Translations under genes and position numbers: made by a program
Shown: positions 47,225 to 56,374 of the stretch, piece after piece
Layout of the letters: every line of letters starts with the position of its first letter
Position numbering within the stretch: the first letter of the stretch is position 1
Notes under the pieces: model-generated
Databases searched by the model: none
The model's input: only the letters and a program-made list of their open reading frames with translations
What the model was told of the DNA's origin: nothing
NCBI GenBank assembly: GCA_020524245.1
Contig: JAIVLN010000001.1
Span: forward strand, 496,001 to 560,000
DNA length: 64,000 nucleotides
From: Rossellomorea aquimaris
Lineage (GTDB): Bacteria; Bacillota; Bacilli; Bacillales; Fictibacillaceae
Reading direction: 5' to 3'

Positions 47225-47415
47225 AAAAAGAAGGCTGTTTTCACAAACTTTGTTGCTCTTGAAAGCAGCTGATTTCCGTTCCAGGATGCTCGCTTTCCGC
47301 GGGGCGTGCGGTGAGCCCACTCGTCGCCTTGCGACATTGAATGGTCTCACCTGTCCCGCTGATCCCGCAGGAGTCTCGCACCTTACTCTACAATCAACTT
47401 GCACAGGGTGGTTTT
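47225..47415. repeat. Bacillaceae-type intergenic repeat element, near full copy
   Basis: A GC-rich block in an AT-rich gap between ald and ytkL. Key words are CTTTCCGCGGGGCGTGCGGT, GTCTCACCTGTCCCGC and TCCCGCAGGAGTCTCGCACC, with self-complementary parts (TCGCCTTGCGAC; GTGAGCC near GGTCTCAC). I recognise this as a repeat seen in intergenic regions of many Bacillaceae genomes. An open frame on the minus strand through it (47219-47404) has no ribosome site. A decayed relative lies at 53.9 kb. Confidence 0.8.
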
Positions 47416-47451
47416 TAAAAATGACTTAAAGCAACGATCTTTTAGAAAAGA

Positions 47452-47502
47452 GAAAAAAAAGCTGACCCGGCATCGCTGTTCAGGATGCTTTGGATCAGCC
47501 CT
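47452..47502 (-). terminator. ald terminator
   Basis: Minus-strand GGCTGATCC / GGGTCAGC with inner GCATC / GATGC, followed by T8. Confidence 0.85.
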
Positions 47503-47521
47503 TTCATTTTCCAGCCTTCAA

Positions 47522-48637
47522 TTAAGAAAGCATTTTTCGAACGTCATTATATTCTAAACCGTGTGCTTGGGATACCGCTTCATATGTTACATAACCATCA
47601 AGCGTGTTGATTCCTTTAAGTAAGGCTTCGTTATCTTGACATGCTTGTACATAGCCTTTATTTGCAATTTGCAATGCATAAGGTACAGTCACGTTTGTTA
47701 ACGCGATTGTAGAAGTACGTGGAACAGCACCAGGCATGTTCGCAACTGCATAGTGAACGACACCATGCTTATCATACGTAGGGTTGTCATGCGTCGTAAT
47801 GCGATCTGTCGTTTCGAAGATTCCACCCTGGTCGATGGCAACATCTACGAGTACAGCACCTTTACGCATTTCCTTGATCATGTCTTCTGTCACCAATTTC
47901 GGAGCTTTTGCCCCTGGGATCAGAACAGCACCGATGACAAGGTCAGAGTCCACGACAGACTCAGCAATGTTTAATGGGTTGGACATCAACGTGTTGATGT
48001 CAGAACCGAAGATATCGTCCAATTGACGGAGACGTTCAGGGTTCAAGTCGATTACCGTTACACTCGCACCGAGACCGACAGCGATCTTAGCCGCATTCGT
48101 ACCTGCCACACCGCCACCGATGACAGTTACCTTACCTCGCTTGACGCCTGGTACACCTCCAAGAAGGATTCCCATTCCGCCATGCGGTTTTTCTAAGAAG
48201 GAAGCACCGATTTGCGTCGCCATACGACCTGCAACTTCACTCATTGGTGTCAATAGTGGTAAGCTACGGTTTGGAAGTTGAACCGTTTCATAAGCGATTC
48301 CGACCACTTTATTTTCGATTAGCGCTTTCGTCAATTCCGGCTCAGCAGCAAGGTGTAAATATGTAAAGAGAATCAACCCTTCACGGAAATATTGGTACTC
48401 TTCTTTCAAAGGTTCTTTCACCTTCATAACCATTTCCATGCTCCAAGCTTCTTCAGCTGTATCTACAATAAGAGCACCTGCTTCTTGGTATTGTTCATTC
48501 GTGAATCCAGAACCAAGTCCAGCATCCTTTTCAATATAAACTTCATGTCCAGATGACATCAGGTTGACAACCCCAGCCGGAGTCATTGCAACACGATTTT
48601 CATTGTTCTTAATTTCTCTTGGTACACCAATTCGCAT
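47522..48637 (-). CDS. ald: Alanine dehydrogenase
   Basis: A 371-aa NAD-dependent enzyme that interconverts L-alanine and pyruvate + ammonia; in Bacillus it is needed for growth on alanine and for normal sporulation. It begins [20 protein letters not shown]. The catalytic His and Asp regions ([34 protein letters not shown]) and Rossmann motif [19 protein letters not shown] are present. RBS is AGGAGG. Divergence and a low-content 200-bp gap separate it from the 53-aa gene upstream. Confidence 0.96.
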   Translation of the reverse strand: MRIGVPREIKNNENRVAMTPAGVVNLMSSGHEVYIEKDAGLGSGFTNEQYQEAGALIVDTAEEAWSMEMVMKVKEPLKEEYQYFREGLILFTYLHLAAEPELTKALIENKVVGIAYETVQLPNRSLPLLTPMSEVAGRMATQIGASFLEKPHGGMGILLGGVPGVKRGKVTVIGGGVAGTNAAKIAVGLGASVTVIDLNPERLRQLDDIFGSDINTLMSNPLNIAESVVDSDLVIGAVLIPGAKAPKLVTEDMIKEMRKGAVLVDVAIDQGGIFETTDRITTHDNPTYDKHGVVHYAVANMPGAVPRTSTIALTNVTVPYALQIANKGYVQACQDNEALLKGINTLDGYVTYEAVSQAHGLEYNDVRKMLS

Positions 48638-48852
48638 AGTTTGCGACCTCCTAAATCAACAAATCTTCATCCAGTCCTTGAGACTGCCCATTTAAAGATA
48701 ACACCAAACGACAAAAAGAAAAAGAGAAAAATTCGCAAGAAATCCTGTTATTCTACAGCATCTACAAATTATTGTATCCGCTTTCATTCTAACATATATA
48801 AAATCGGAAAGCTTTCTCCTCTATGGAGAAAGCTGATCCCCTTCTATCCGCT

Positions 48853-49014
48853 CTATCTCAACTGATTTTCTTCATTCATTTTGTTCGGTGTTTTATGCTC
48901 GACATACTGATCGACAACCCCGCTCTGATAGGATTGCATGATCTGTTGTTGCACTTCAAATTCACCATTCGCATCGAATTGATACGTCTCAGGTCTTTTC
49001 GGCTGTTTCTGCAT
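48853..49014 (-). CDS. 53-aa small protein of unknown function
   Basis: A short gene of 53 codons beginning MQKQPKRPETYQFDANGEFE, with a Gln-rich middle (VQQQIMQSYQ) and ending KMNEENQLR. It is not recognised. The Shine-Dalgarno AAAGGAGG lies 8 nt before the ATG, which is the main evidence. It sits between ald and the divergent 106-aa gene. Highly hydrophilic, no membrane segment. Conservation was not tested. Confidence 0.6.
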   Translation of the reverse strand: MQKQPKRPETYQFDANGEFEVQQQIMQSYQSGVVDQYVEHKTPNKMNEENQLR

Positions 49015-49174
49015 GAGTGATGCCTCCTTTTTACATTCGACCTCATGATTTAGTATGCACCTTGAGCACTCCTCATATTGCGAAAAAAGACGAAAAACAC
49101 ATCAGCTTCAAAACAAAATCCATAGCCTTACACATCCATTTTCTGTACAATGTGGTTGAGTAGGGGGAATGAAG

Positions 49175-49489
49175 ATGACTTATTCTTTCCAAATGGACGA
49201 GAGGCTAGGGATCAAGCTGCCTATTCTCAATGAGTCCTGGAACCAATATACCGTACAAACGCAAGAATCGATCTTATCGGAATGGGAAACGATCAGAGGT
49301 AAGATTCCAGACCGAATTAAGGAATTGGAACACCACATTAATGAAAAACAAGAACAATTGAACATAGAAGAAGACTTCGAAAGATCATGCCAATTGAATT
49401 CAGACATAGCGGAGCTGGCATCCATCATCAATGACCTATGGATTTGGTATCGATTGAACAATCAAGTAACAGAAAAAAGTCACCAATAG
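49175..49489 (+). CDS. Small coiled-coil-like protein of unknown function
   Basis: A 104-aa soluble protein, MTYSFQMDERLGIKLPILNE at the start, with a helical charged middle (DRIKELEHHINEKQEQLNIE). Not recognised. GGGGG is 7 nt before the ATG at 49175; the ATG at 49169 is only one base from it. It ends 27 bp before the antiporter gene and may be co-transcribed with it. Confidence 0.68.
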   Translation: MTYSFQMDERLGIKLPILNESWNQYTVQTQESILSEWETIRGKIPDRIKELEHHINEKQEQLNIEEDFERSCQLNSDIAELASIINDLWIWYRLNNQVTEKSHQ

Positions 49490-49515
49490 AACGGTTTAAT
49501 CGGAGGCTATTTAAG

Positions 49516-50847
49516 ATGCACATAGACAGAGTCGTTTTTTCACCAAAAGAACTGCTTGCCCTTGTGGTCATTACAGTCACCGGACTTTTAATGGCCGTTT
49601 CCTTTGATTTTCAACTGCTCCTCGGTTTCATGCCAGGATTCGTCTTACTGATCGGCAAGCTTATGCAAAAAGGTATAACGCTAAGAAGCACCGGACAAAC
49701 CGCATTAAAAGGAATCCATCGAAACCGGGAGATCATTTGGTTGCTTTCATTGATTGGTGTACTGCTTCCCTCCTGGGCAATCATCGGAACTGTACCCACG
49801 ATGGTTTCTTTTATTTTGTCGATCATCCAGCCGGAACACTTTTTATTGTTATCTTTCCTGATGACGATGGTCATTTCACTCATACTCGGCACATCGGTCG
49901 GAAGTTTGAGTGTGATCGGATTGCCGTTGATGGGGACGGCGCAAGCATTAGGTGTTCCATTGGAGTGGACGGCAGGTGCTCTCATATCAGGAGCGTTCGT
50001 CGGGGATCGGTCCTCACCGTTATCGAGCGCATTTCAATTGCTTGCCACCTCACTTGAACTGGAAACGAAAAAGCAATTCGCTGCAATCATTCCGACTGCA
50101 ATCTTGACGATTATCGTTAGCAGTGGCTTATTTGCATGGCTCGATAGCACAATCAATTTGAAGACAATCAACGAGAAAAATACTTCTTTCTCCACAATTA
50201 TGAGTGATTGGATCGTCTTCATCCCGATCGTTATATTGCTCATAGCTGTAATTCTCGGGATAAAAATTCGTTACTCTTTCATGCTCAGCATCGGATCGGC
50301 ATTTCTCATCGTCTTGTTGAAAGGCATTCCATTGATGGACTGGCTCTCTGCGGTAATAACAGGTTTTGATGGCATCGGTGGTTTCTGGAGCATGGTTCCG
50401 TTCATCATTTTCATCAGTGTCGTCGGAATTTACAGCGAAATTTTAGAACGATATCAGATTGTACAACCTTATATCAATAAGCTGCTTACAAACGACCATT
50501 CGCTCACGGTCAATTCCGTACAAGGGGTTACCCTGGCACTTGTCGTATCACTCATCTCGCCGAATCAATCCTTTCCGATCATCTTGAACGGAAGGATGTT
50601 GCTTCCCCATTGGACGAAGAACTTCAGTGCCCCGCAACTCGCACGTATTGTAAGTGATTCGACCATGGTCTATGCCGGACTCGTACCGTGGAGTCTACTT
50701 GCCGTCTTATGCAGTACGATTCTGGGCATTCCTGTCCTTCAATATGTTGTGTTCGCGTTCTTCTTGTGGCTGTCGCCGTTCATGACCATCCTATACTCCA
50801 TCATACGGGAAAAACGTTTGAATCCTGTCCACCAGATGGAAGCCTAA
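49516..50847 (+). CDS. NhaC-type Na+/H+ antiporter family protein
   Basis: A 443-aa membrane protein with about eleven hydrophobic segments. Family features include MGTAQALGVPLEWTAGALIS, then GAFVGDRSSPLSSAFQLLAT (about 165-185) and PNQSFPIILNGRMLLP in the second half; GDRSSPLSS is the NhaC-like conserved loop. Probable Na+/H+ or related antiport; ion not determinable. The frame opens at 49438, but CGGAGG precedes the ATG at 49516. Confidence 0.88.
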   Translation: MHIDRVVFSPKELLALVVITVTGLLMAVSFDFQLLLGFMPGFVLLIGKLMQKGITLRSTGQTALKGIHRNREIIWLLSLIGVLLPSWAIIGTVPTMVSFILSIIQPEHFLLLSFLMTMVISLILGTSVGSLSVIGLPLMGTAQALGVPLEWTAGALISGAFVGDRSSPLSSAFQLLATSLELETKKQFAAIIPTAILTIIVSSGLFAWLDSTINLKTINEKNTSFSTIMSDWIVFIPIVILLIAVILGIKIRYSFMLSIGSAFLIVLLKGIPLMDWLSAVITGFDGIGGFWSMVPFIIFISVVGIYSEILERYQIVQPYINKLLTNDHSLTVNSVQGVTLALVVSLISPNQSFPIILNGRMLLPHWTKNFSAPQLARIVSDSTMVYAGLVPWSLLAVLCSTILGIPVLQYVVFAFFLWLSPFMTILYSIIREKRLNPVHQMEA

Positions 50848-50849
50848 AA

Positions 50850-50892
50850 GAAAAGGATTGGCCAGTTCTCACTCACTGGTCAATCCTTTTTG
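50850..50892. terminator. Bidirectional terminator between antiporter gene and moaB
   Basis: AAAAGGATTGGCCAGT / ACTGGTCAATCCTTTT (one G-T mismatch) with T-runs on both strands. It overlaps the moaB stop. Confidence 0.9.
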
Positions 50893-51389
50893 ATTTCACG
50901 AACGACATGGTTGATTTCCGGGAGGATCAACTTATTCATCGCAAGCTTCACTGCTCCGCTTGATCCAGGGATCGAAAATACGCCTGTATCCTTGTATACC
51001 CCTGCAATGGCTCGACTCATAATCGCTGCTGAACCGATGTCTTCTGTGTAACTGAGCATCCGGAAAATCTCTCCGAAACCCGGTATTTCTTTATGTAAAA
51101 GTTCAGCTACCGCTTCAACGGTCACATCACGCTTGGCGATGCCCGTCCCGCCATTCAAGATGATTACATCGGTGGCAGAATCCTCACCAGCTTTTAATAC
51201 TGCATCCTGAATGAGATCCGCCTCATCTTTTACAATCGAATAGGAAGAAATCACATGACCGCTCTCTTCTAAAGCCGTCATGATCAACTTCCCGCTTTTA
51301 TCCGTTTCCTCAGTACGCGTATCACTTACCGTCACGACCATGACCGACACATGATTCGGCGCACTCTGTTTATGTTCTGATACACTCAT
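50880..51389 (-). CDS. moaB: Molybdenum cofactor biosynthesis protein MoaB
   Basis: A 169-aa MogA/MoaB-type protein involved in molybdopterin maturation (adenylylation step in its homologues). The substrate-binding loop NGGTGIAKRDVTVEAV (about 99-114) and GSSGAVKLAMNKLILPEI (near 140-160) are characteristic. It ends KD. No other moa gene is in the window. The EcsC-family gene ends 7 bp upstream of its start. Confidence 0.95.
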   Translation of the reverse strand: MSVSEHKQSAPNHVSVMVVTVSDTRTEETDKSGKLIMTALEESGHVISSYSIVKDEADLIQDAVLKAGEDSATDVIILNGGTGIAKRDVTVEAVAELLHKEIPGFGEIFRMLSYTEDIGSAAIMSRAIAGVYKDTGVFSIPGSSGAVKLAMNKLILPEINHVVREIKKD

Positions 51390-51395
51390 ATATGC

Positions 51396-52244
51396 TCACC
51401 CTTCTTGCTTTTCCAATAACCAACGCTTCTGATAAAAATGGTTGGCGAAGTCTGTAATTTGTCTAGAGAGCTGATAGTTAGCGGCAGCACCGTAAACCAT
51501 ACCCATCACTGGGATACCCTGAATCAAGCGCTTTCTTAACATGAACAAGATAGTCCCTTTACCAACGAGGCCGACAAGGTGTCGCATCCATTTATGGTCC
51601 GCAACGACTTCTTCCGTTTCGAACAAGTAAGGATTCATTTCCTGTTGCATGACTTCGTTCATCAGCTTATCCCATGCCTCTTGTTGATGTTCTTTCGGTA
51701 GGGTAGCGGCGTGAAATACACGCAAAGCAAGCACGGTTTCGTAAGGCTGGTTGATAGGATATCCGTATGATAATGCTAATACCTGTATCGACCTGAGGTG
51801 GGCGGCGATACTGGCCGGGATGTCGATCCCTAGAAACAACAATCCACCTGCTCCGCTCAATCCACCTTGTGCAAAAGAAAGTAGCCGGTGCTTCGCCACC
51901 TGATGCTGTGCTATGTATCGAAGCTGTTCAATCCTACAATCCTTGATGTCTTCAAACACTTCCACGTTTTCGTTCATTGCCTGTGCTGAAAGCATAATCC
52001 GCTGTTTGGCATCCTGCTGGAACTGCGTGTTCAGAATGATGGAATGCAAGTGAAACAAGAGATTGTCGATCGTATGTAAAGCGCGCTCTTTCAATGTTGG
52101 ATTCACCCGTGCGAGCGCTTCATCGAATGTTTTCACATAAGCTCGGCTGAAGTCTGTCGGTACGTATGTAAAGTATTCTTCTTCCCACTTTTGGATCGTG
52201 GACCATACTTGTTGTTCGTTTTTCGACCATTGCATAGCAAGCAC
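51396..52244 (-). CDS. EcsC family protein
   Basis: A 282-aa protein with the EcsC domain. The glycine-rich segment LLSFAQGGLSGAGGLLFLGIDI (about 116-137), RSIQVLALSYGYP and the segment LVGLVGKGTILFMLRKR, then GIPVMGMVYGAAANYQLSRQ are typical. It has two or three possible membrane-associated segments. EcsC of B. subtilis is linked to the Ecs ABC transporter, but this gene stands away from ecsAB. Molecular function unknown. Probably co-transcribed with moaB. Confidence 0.87.
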   Translation of the reverse strand: MLAMQWSKNEQQVWSTIQKWEEEYFTYVPTDFSRAYVKTFDEALARVNPTLKERALHTIDNLLFHLHSIILNTQFQQDAKQRIMLSAQAMNENVEVFEDIKDCRIEQLRYIAQHQVAKHRLLSFAQGGLSGAGGLLFLGIDIPASIAAHLRSIQVLALSYGYPINQPYETVLALRVFHAATLPKEHQQEAWDKLMNEVMQQEMNPYLFETEEVVADHKWMRHLVGLVGKGTILFMLRKRLIQGIPVMGMVYGAAANYQLSRQITDFANHFYQKRWLLEKQEG

Positions 52245-52348
52245 CTCCGTTACTTTGCATCCATTATATCAAAATGAAGCCATATCACATAAGTCCTTAA
52301 TATAAGACCCATTGATATTCATTCTGCATAGCCACTTTTAATTAGGTT

Positions 52349-52552
52349 GACCATTCTATACCCAAAGTCGAATTTAGCTAAAATGAAGGATAGAATGTGG
52401 CTCTTTCTATCCTCCAAAATCGAGATTAGCCCAAATGAGGGATAGAATAAGGCTCTTTCTATCCTCGAAAATCGAGATTAGCCAAAATGAGGGATAGAAT
52501 GCGGCTCTTTCTATCCTCAAAAACCGAATTTAACCAAAATGAAGGATAGAAA
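52349..52552. repeat. 52-bp imperfect tandem array, about 4 units (52-bp family, locus 3)
   Basis: CTCTTTCTATCC recurs at 52401, 52453 and 52505, exactly 52 bp apart, with a diverged unit at 52349 (CCATTCTATACCC) and a partial last unit. Each unit holds GAGGGATAGAA and TTTCTATCCTC, able to form a 10-11-bp stem with an 8-nt loop. It lies between the ackA terminator and the EcsC-family gene. Confidence 0.95.
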
Positions 52553-52578
52553 AAAGAACTTCCGATTTCGGAAGTTCC
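52550..52578 (-). terminator. ackA terminator
   Basis: Minus-strand GAACTTCCGA / TCGGAAGTTC with a 2-3-nt loop, then T6. Confidence 0.9.
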
Positions 52579-52600
52579 TTCATTTTCATCAAAAAAATGC

Positions 52601-53788
52601 TTATTGAGCTAAACGTACAGTGTCACGGGCAATCATGACTTCTTCATTCGTCGGGATGATCAATACTTTTACTGGTGAATGAGGGTAGTTCAAGAATGCT
52701 TCCTTACCACGTACTTTGTTCAATGCAGGATCCCAATAGACGCCCATGAACTCGAGTCCTTTCATGACACGTTCACGGATGACGTCACTGTTTTCACCGA
52801 TTCCTGCTGTGAAAACAATTGCATCAATTCCATGCATCTTGGAAGCGTAAGACCCGATATATTTGTGGATACGACCAGCGAACACTTCAAGAGCAAGTTC
52901 AGCACGTTCGTTCCCTTCTTCAGCTTGTTGTTCAATGTCACGAAGGTCACTTGAAAATCCGGATACGCCGAGAAGTCCACTTTCCTTGTTCAGGACGTTC
53001 ATGACTTCTTCTGCTGTCTTTCCAGTCTTCTCCATAATATATGGAATCAACGCTGGGTCGATGTTACCCGAACGAGTTCCCATCGTTACACCAGCAAGCG
53101 GTGTGAAGCCCATGGAAGTATCAATTGACTTCCCGCCTTCAATTGCCGCAATACTTGCGCCGTTACCAAGGTGGCAAGAAATTAAACGGAGTTGCTCAAT
53201 CGGACGACCAAGAAGCTCAGCGCAACGCTGGGAAACGTACTTATGGCTTGTCCCATGAAATCCGTACTTACGAATACCGAACTCTTTGTAATAGTCGTAC
53301 GGTAAGCTGTATAAGAACGATTGCTCAGGCATCGTTTGGTGGAATGCTGTATCGAACACTGCAACTGCGGGAACATCAGGAAGAATTTCCTTGAACGCTT
53401 GGATACCCACGATGTTCGCAGGATTGTGAAGCGGTGCAAGGTCCGAAACTTCCTCGATTTCCTTGATGACTTCATCTGTAATGAGTACAGAGTCATTGAA
53501 CTTCTCCCCACCGTGGACGACACGGTGACCGATTCCTTCAATTTCATCATACGATTCGATGATGTGATGGCCAGTCAATTTATCCAATAACATCTTGACC
53601 GCTACTGCATGGTCTTCAATGTCTGTCACTTCTTTCACTTTTTCGCCCTTCACTTCAATTGTGAAGACGCTGTCCGCAAGTCCGATCCTTTCGACAAGCC
53701 CTTTGGTGATGATGGTTTCCTCAGGCATTTTCAATAGTTGAAATTTAAGCGATGAACTTCCGGCATTAATCGCCAGTACCTTATTCAT
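52601..53788 (-). CDS. ackA: Acetate kinase
   Basis: A 395-aa enzyme that interconverts acetyl phosphate and ADP with acetate and ATP (overflow metabolism). It begins [24 protein letters not shown] motifs are present: [36 protein letters not shown] and [16 protein letters not shown]. The ATG at 53788 is preceded by AAGGAG at 12 nt, rather far. Monocistronic. A possible cre site lies upstream (53879-53892). Confidence 0.97.
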   Translation of the reverse strand: MNKVLAINAGSSSLKFQLLKMPEETIITKGLVERIGLADSVFTIEVKGEKVKEVTDIEDHAVAVKMLLDKLTGHHIIESYDEIEGIGHRVVHGGEKFNDSVLITDEVIKEIEEVSDLAPLHNPANIVGIQAFKEILPDVPAVAVFDTAFHQTMPEQSFLYSLPYDYYKEFGIRKYGFHGTSHKYVSQRCAELLGRPIEQLRLISCHLGNGASIAAIEGGKSIDTSMGFTPLAGVTMGTRSGNIDPALIPYIMEKTGKTAEEVMNVLNKESGLLGVSGFSSDLRDIEQQAEEGNERAELALEVFAGRIHKYIGSYASKMHGIDAIVFTAGIGENSDVIRERVMKGLEFMGVYWDPALNKVRGKEAFLNYPHSPVKVLIIPTNEEVMIARDTVRLAQ

Positions 53789-53878
53789 ATATAAATACAA
53801 CTCCTTCGTTGTTTGAAGATCAATTTTCGCAAAAACCTGCTACCATTAAACCACCAGACTACGGTCTACTGCAAGGAC

Positions 53879-53892
53879 GGAAAGCGTTTTCC
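53879..53892. promoter_or_regulatory. Candidate cre (CcpA) site upstream of ackA
   Basis: GGAAAGCGTTTTCC is near-palindromic and close to the cre consensus TGNAANCGNWNNCA, apart from its outermost bases. About 90 bp before the ackA ATG. CcpA activates ackA in B. subtilis. It could also belong to the decayed repeat next to it. Confidence 0.4.
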
Positions 53893-53894
53893 TT

Positions 53895-54030
53895 CCATAT
53901 TCTTTATTTTCAGATTTGAATGCGATTTCATTGTGACGTACTTGTGAAAATTTATTCGAATTTACTCCCTTTCCTCGGACGAACCGCGAGCTTATCCCGC
54001 AGGAGTGTCGTAAATTTCGTTTTACAATCA
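53895..54030. repeat. Decayed copy of the Bacillaceae-type intergenic repeat
   Basis: Minus-strand GATTGTAAAACGAAATTTAC, then GACACTCCTGCGGGATAAGC, parallels the copy at 47.2 kb (GATTGTAGAGTAAGGTGCG, then AGACTCCTGCGGGATCAGC). The rest of the element is barely recognisable. The open frame at 53846-54040 arises from it. Confidence 0.5.
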
Positions 54031-54068
54031 CTTCTTTCACAAATCACATAGTTTTAACATTCTTTAAG

Positions 54069-55058
54069 TTAACCAGTAAAGGATGTCTTAAACCACTGAT
54101 CGATTTTCGCCATGATTCCCTGAAGGGCTTTCGGTTCCGAGAAGCTTGGAAGTTCTGCCATCAACGCTTCTTTCGGAGCTGTGACACCTTCTCCTTTTTT
54201 CTGTAAAAAGAAGATACTCTTCGCTTGCTCTTCTTTTTTGAACATGGATAACGGAAGCTGTAGCATTCCGTGGATCACGGCTTCTTCTTTCAGGAAGCTG
54301 TTCAGCTTTTTCGCTTCTTCACTCGTGAACAAGAAGTTCGGAATCAAGAAGAACAGGAAACCGCCCTCTTTCGTATGGTTGAGCGCTTGTTCAATCATGA
54401 GATGATGCGCATAAGAATGACCAGAATCTGATTTCAATTTGTATTGGGATGCCGTTACATCATCCGGGTAATATCCGACTGGTAGATCGGTCACGACAAC
54501 ATCCACCGGATCGATCATCAGTGATCGTAAACTGTCTTGATGATAGAGCTGAATGTCATGTTCTTGCGCATTCAAGTTCGCATAAGCGAGCTTGATCAGT
54601 GTCTCGTCCACCTCTGATCCGTAGCTGAAGACCGGCTTTTTGATCTGATTCAAGATGGCAGCCACGAGGTTACCCGTTCCGATTGCCGGATCGAGCATGG
54701 TGATGCGTTCTTTTTTCCCCATCGTCTTCTCGACAAGATACCCGACAAACAATGCTACTGCATCAGGAGTCATTGCGTGATGGGATTGTACACCATCCTG
54801 CATTCCCTTCAGGATCGCCAGTTGATAACCTTTACGAATTTCCTCTTTGGAAAGGTCATCGAGCGAAAGGGATTGATATTTATAAAGTAGATCATTTTTC
54901 GTTTGCTCATCAAAACGGTCTGGAATACCGCCTTGTACCAGGTTTTCACCCGTTTGGACCAAACCTTCCAAATAAGTCACCTGCTCCTTTTCGGAAAGGA
55001 TGGTCGCTGTTTCATGCAACAAGCGATAAAATGATTCGATTTTTTGAAAATCAGGCAT
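54069..55058 (-). CDS. ytxK: Class I SAM-dependent methyltransferase (YtxK family)
   Basis: A 329-aa protein related to N6-adenine DNA methylases. A helical N-terminal part (1-about 95) precedes the Rossmann domain with SAM motif I ITMLDPAIGTGNLVAAIL (about 118-135) and a motif IV variant DLPVGYYP (the NPPY-type position). No specificity domain or restriction gene is near, so a restriction-modification role is unlikely. Its target is unknown. Located between ackA and tpx as in Bacillus. Confidence 0.9.
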   Translation of the reverse strand: MPDFQKIESFYRLLHETATILSEKEQVTYLEGLVQTGENLVQGGIPDRFDEQTKNDLLYKYQSLSLDDLSKEEIRKGYQLAILKGMQDGVQSHHAMTPDAVALFVGYLVEKTMGKKERITMLDPAIGTGNLVAAILNQIKKPVFSYGSEVDETLIKLAYANLNAQEHDIQLYHQDSLRSLMIDPVDVVVTDLPVGYYPDDVTASQYKLKSDSGHSYAHHLMIEQALNHTKEGGFLFFLIPNFLFTSEEAKKLNSFLKEEAVIHGMLQLPLSMFKKEEQAKSIFFLQKKGEGVTAPKEALMAELPSFSEPKALQGIMAKIDQWFKTSFTG

Positions 55059-55143
55059 GCTAAAATCCTCCTATCATACATCTGAACCTATTGTACCAAA
55101 TCTTGAAGGACACCTCGAATGATGAGGTGTGTTCTGTTCATAA

Positions 55144-55175
55144 GAAAAAGGCTAACCCGTTGTAGGTTAACCTTC
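55144..55175 (-). terminator. tpx terminator
   Basis: Minus-strand AAGGTTAACC / GGGTTAGCCTT followed by TTTC. Confidence 0.85.
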
Positions 55176-55203
55176 TCTCGTACTTATATGAAAAAGTTGC
55201 CGT

Positions 55204-55704
55204 TTACTCTGCAGACTTCGCAGCTTCAATTGCTGCATCGTAATCCGGGTGGTTTGTCGCTTCGCTAACATACTCTACGTATGTCACTTTATCATTGGAG
55301 TCCACCACAAAAACTGCACGAGCCAATAGACGCAATTCTTCAATCGCAACACCATATGCTCTACCGAAAGAAAGGTCACGGTGGTCAGAAAGTGTTTGGA
55401 CGTTTTCCACACCAGCTGCTGCACACCATCTCTTTTGAGCCATCGGCAAGTCAACGCTGATCGTCAATATGTTCACATTATCAAGCTTAGAAGCTTCCTC
55501 ATTGAATCGGCGAGTCTGTTGATCACAAACACCAGTATCAAGAGAAGGCACGACGCTAATCAAACGAACGCTTCCCTTTGTATCTTGTAACGTCACTTCA
55601 GACATGTCATTTGCGAGTACTGTAAAATCTGGAGCTGCATCCCCTACGTTTACTTCGTTTCCTAATAGTGTAACTGGATTTTCCTTGAATGTTACTGCTG
55701 CCAT
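55204..55704 (-). CDS. tpx: Thiol peroxidase (Tpx)
   Basis: A 166-aa atypical 2-Cys peroxiredoxin that reduces peroxides with thioredoxin. The peroxidatic C60 is in [12 protein letters not shown] and the resolving C94 in [13 protein letters not shown]129 region ([10 protein letters not shown]) is conserved. AAAGGAG precedes the ATG. Monocistronic. Confidence 0.97.
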   Translation of the reverse strand: MAAVTFKENPVTLLGNEVNVGDAAPDFTVLANDMSEVTLQDTKGSVRLISVVPSLDTGVCDQQTRRFNEEASKLDNVNILTISVDLPMAQKRWCAAAGVENVQTLSDHRDLSFGRAYGVAIEELRLLARAVFVVDSNDKVTYVEYVSEATNHPDYDAAIEAAKSAE

Positions 55705-55811
55705 TACTAAACAACTCCTTTTAAAGGTTATGTAGACATGTTCATCGTAAACGTTCTGGATTCTCCTTTCAAGTAATAAACGTTAGATTTAACAAAAGTG
55801 AAAAGTAAGAC

Positions 55812-55853
55812 ATAAAAAATATCCGGAACCCTTCGTAATCGGGACTCCGGACA
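55812..55853 (-). terminator. ytfJ terminator
   Basis: Minus-strand TCCGGAGTCCC / GGGTTCCGGA around a 9-nt loop, followed by ATATTTTTTAT. Confidence 0.88.
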
Positions 55854-55867
55854 TTCGAAGCTTCTCT

Positions 55868-56374
55868 TTAAAAATCTAGATCTTGTTTTTGGCGTCGCTC
55901 TGACTGGTGCTGGGTCTGATTGAGATCGGGTTGTTGATGTCTCTGTGAATCTTTGTTGGACTTTGAACCACCAGATCCTTGTCCGTTGTTCATCATCTTC
56001 TGGATTTTCTCAACGACTTGCGGTGCAAGATCCAACAATCGTTCATATAAATGCGTGCTATTATCCAGGTGGATGGTCTTCACACCAGAGGAGTTTACAA
56101 TCAGAAAGGCAATCGGAGTAATGGAAACTCCGCCACCACTTCCTCCACCGAACGGGAGAGAATCTCCATCTGAACTCCCTTTCGAGTGACCTGACGACAT
56201 AGAATTGAACTGGCTACCACCTGCTGCAAACCCGAAACCAACCTTTGAAACCGTTAAAATTACACTGCCATCTGGAGTTTCGACCGGGTCACCAATGATC
56301 GTATTCACATCGATCATTTCTTTAATATTTTCCATTGCCGTTTGCATCAAGCCCTGGATTGGATGTTCTGACAT
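55868..56374 (-). CDS. ytfJ: GerW-family sporulation protein YtfJ
   Basis: A 168-aa protein. The family core (1-about 125) has HPIQGLMQTAMENIKEMIDV and SKVGFGFAAGGSQF, then ITPIAFLIVNSSGVKTI. A glycine/serine-rich loop (about 65-85) and a Gln-rich hydrophilic tail (from about 130) follow. GerW/YtfJ affects spore germination in Bacillus. The start lies 53 bp inside the end of ytfI, so the two overlap and are probably co-translated. AAGGAA precedes the ATG. Confidence 0.88.
   Translation of the reverse strand: MSEHPIQGLMQTAMENIKEMIDVNTIIGDPVETPDGSVILTVSKVGFGFAAGGSQFNSMSSGHSKGSSDGDSLPFGGGSGGGVSITPIAFLIVNSSGVKTIHLDNSTHLYERLLDLAPQVVEKIQKMMNNGQGSGGSKSNKDSQRHQQPDLNQTQHQSERRQKQDLDF

Noticed and set aside
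47219-47404. 61-aa minus-strand frame
   Set aside because: It is a translation of the GC-rich intergenic repeat, a common source of false small proteins in Bacillaceae.
53846-54040. 64-aa minus-strand frame
   Set aside because: Falls on the decayed repeat copy, no ribosome site at the usual distance.
54069-55058. Restriction-modification methyltransferase
   Set aside because: The N6-methylase-like fold is the YtxK housekeeping family; no specificity or endonuclease gene is adjacent.
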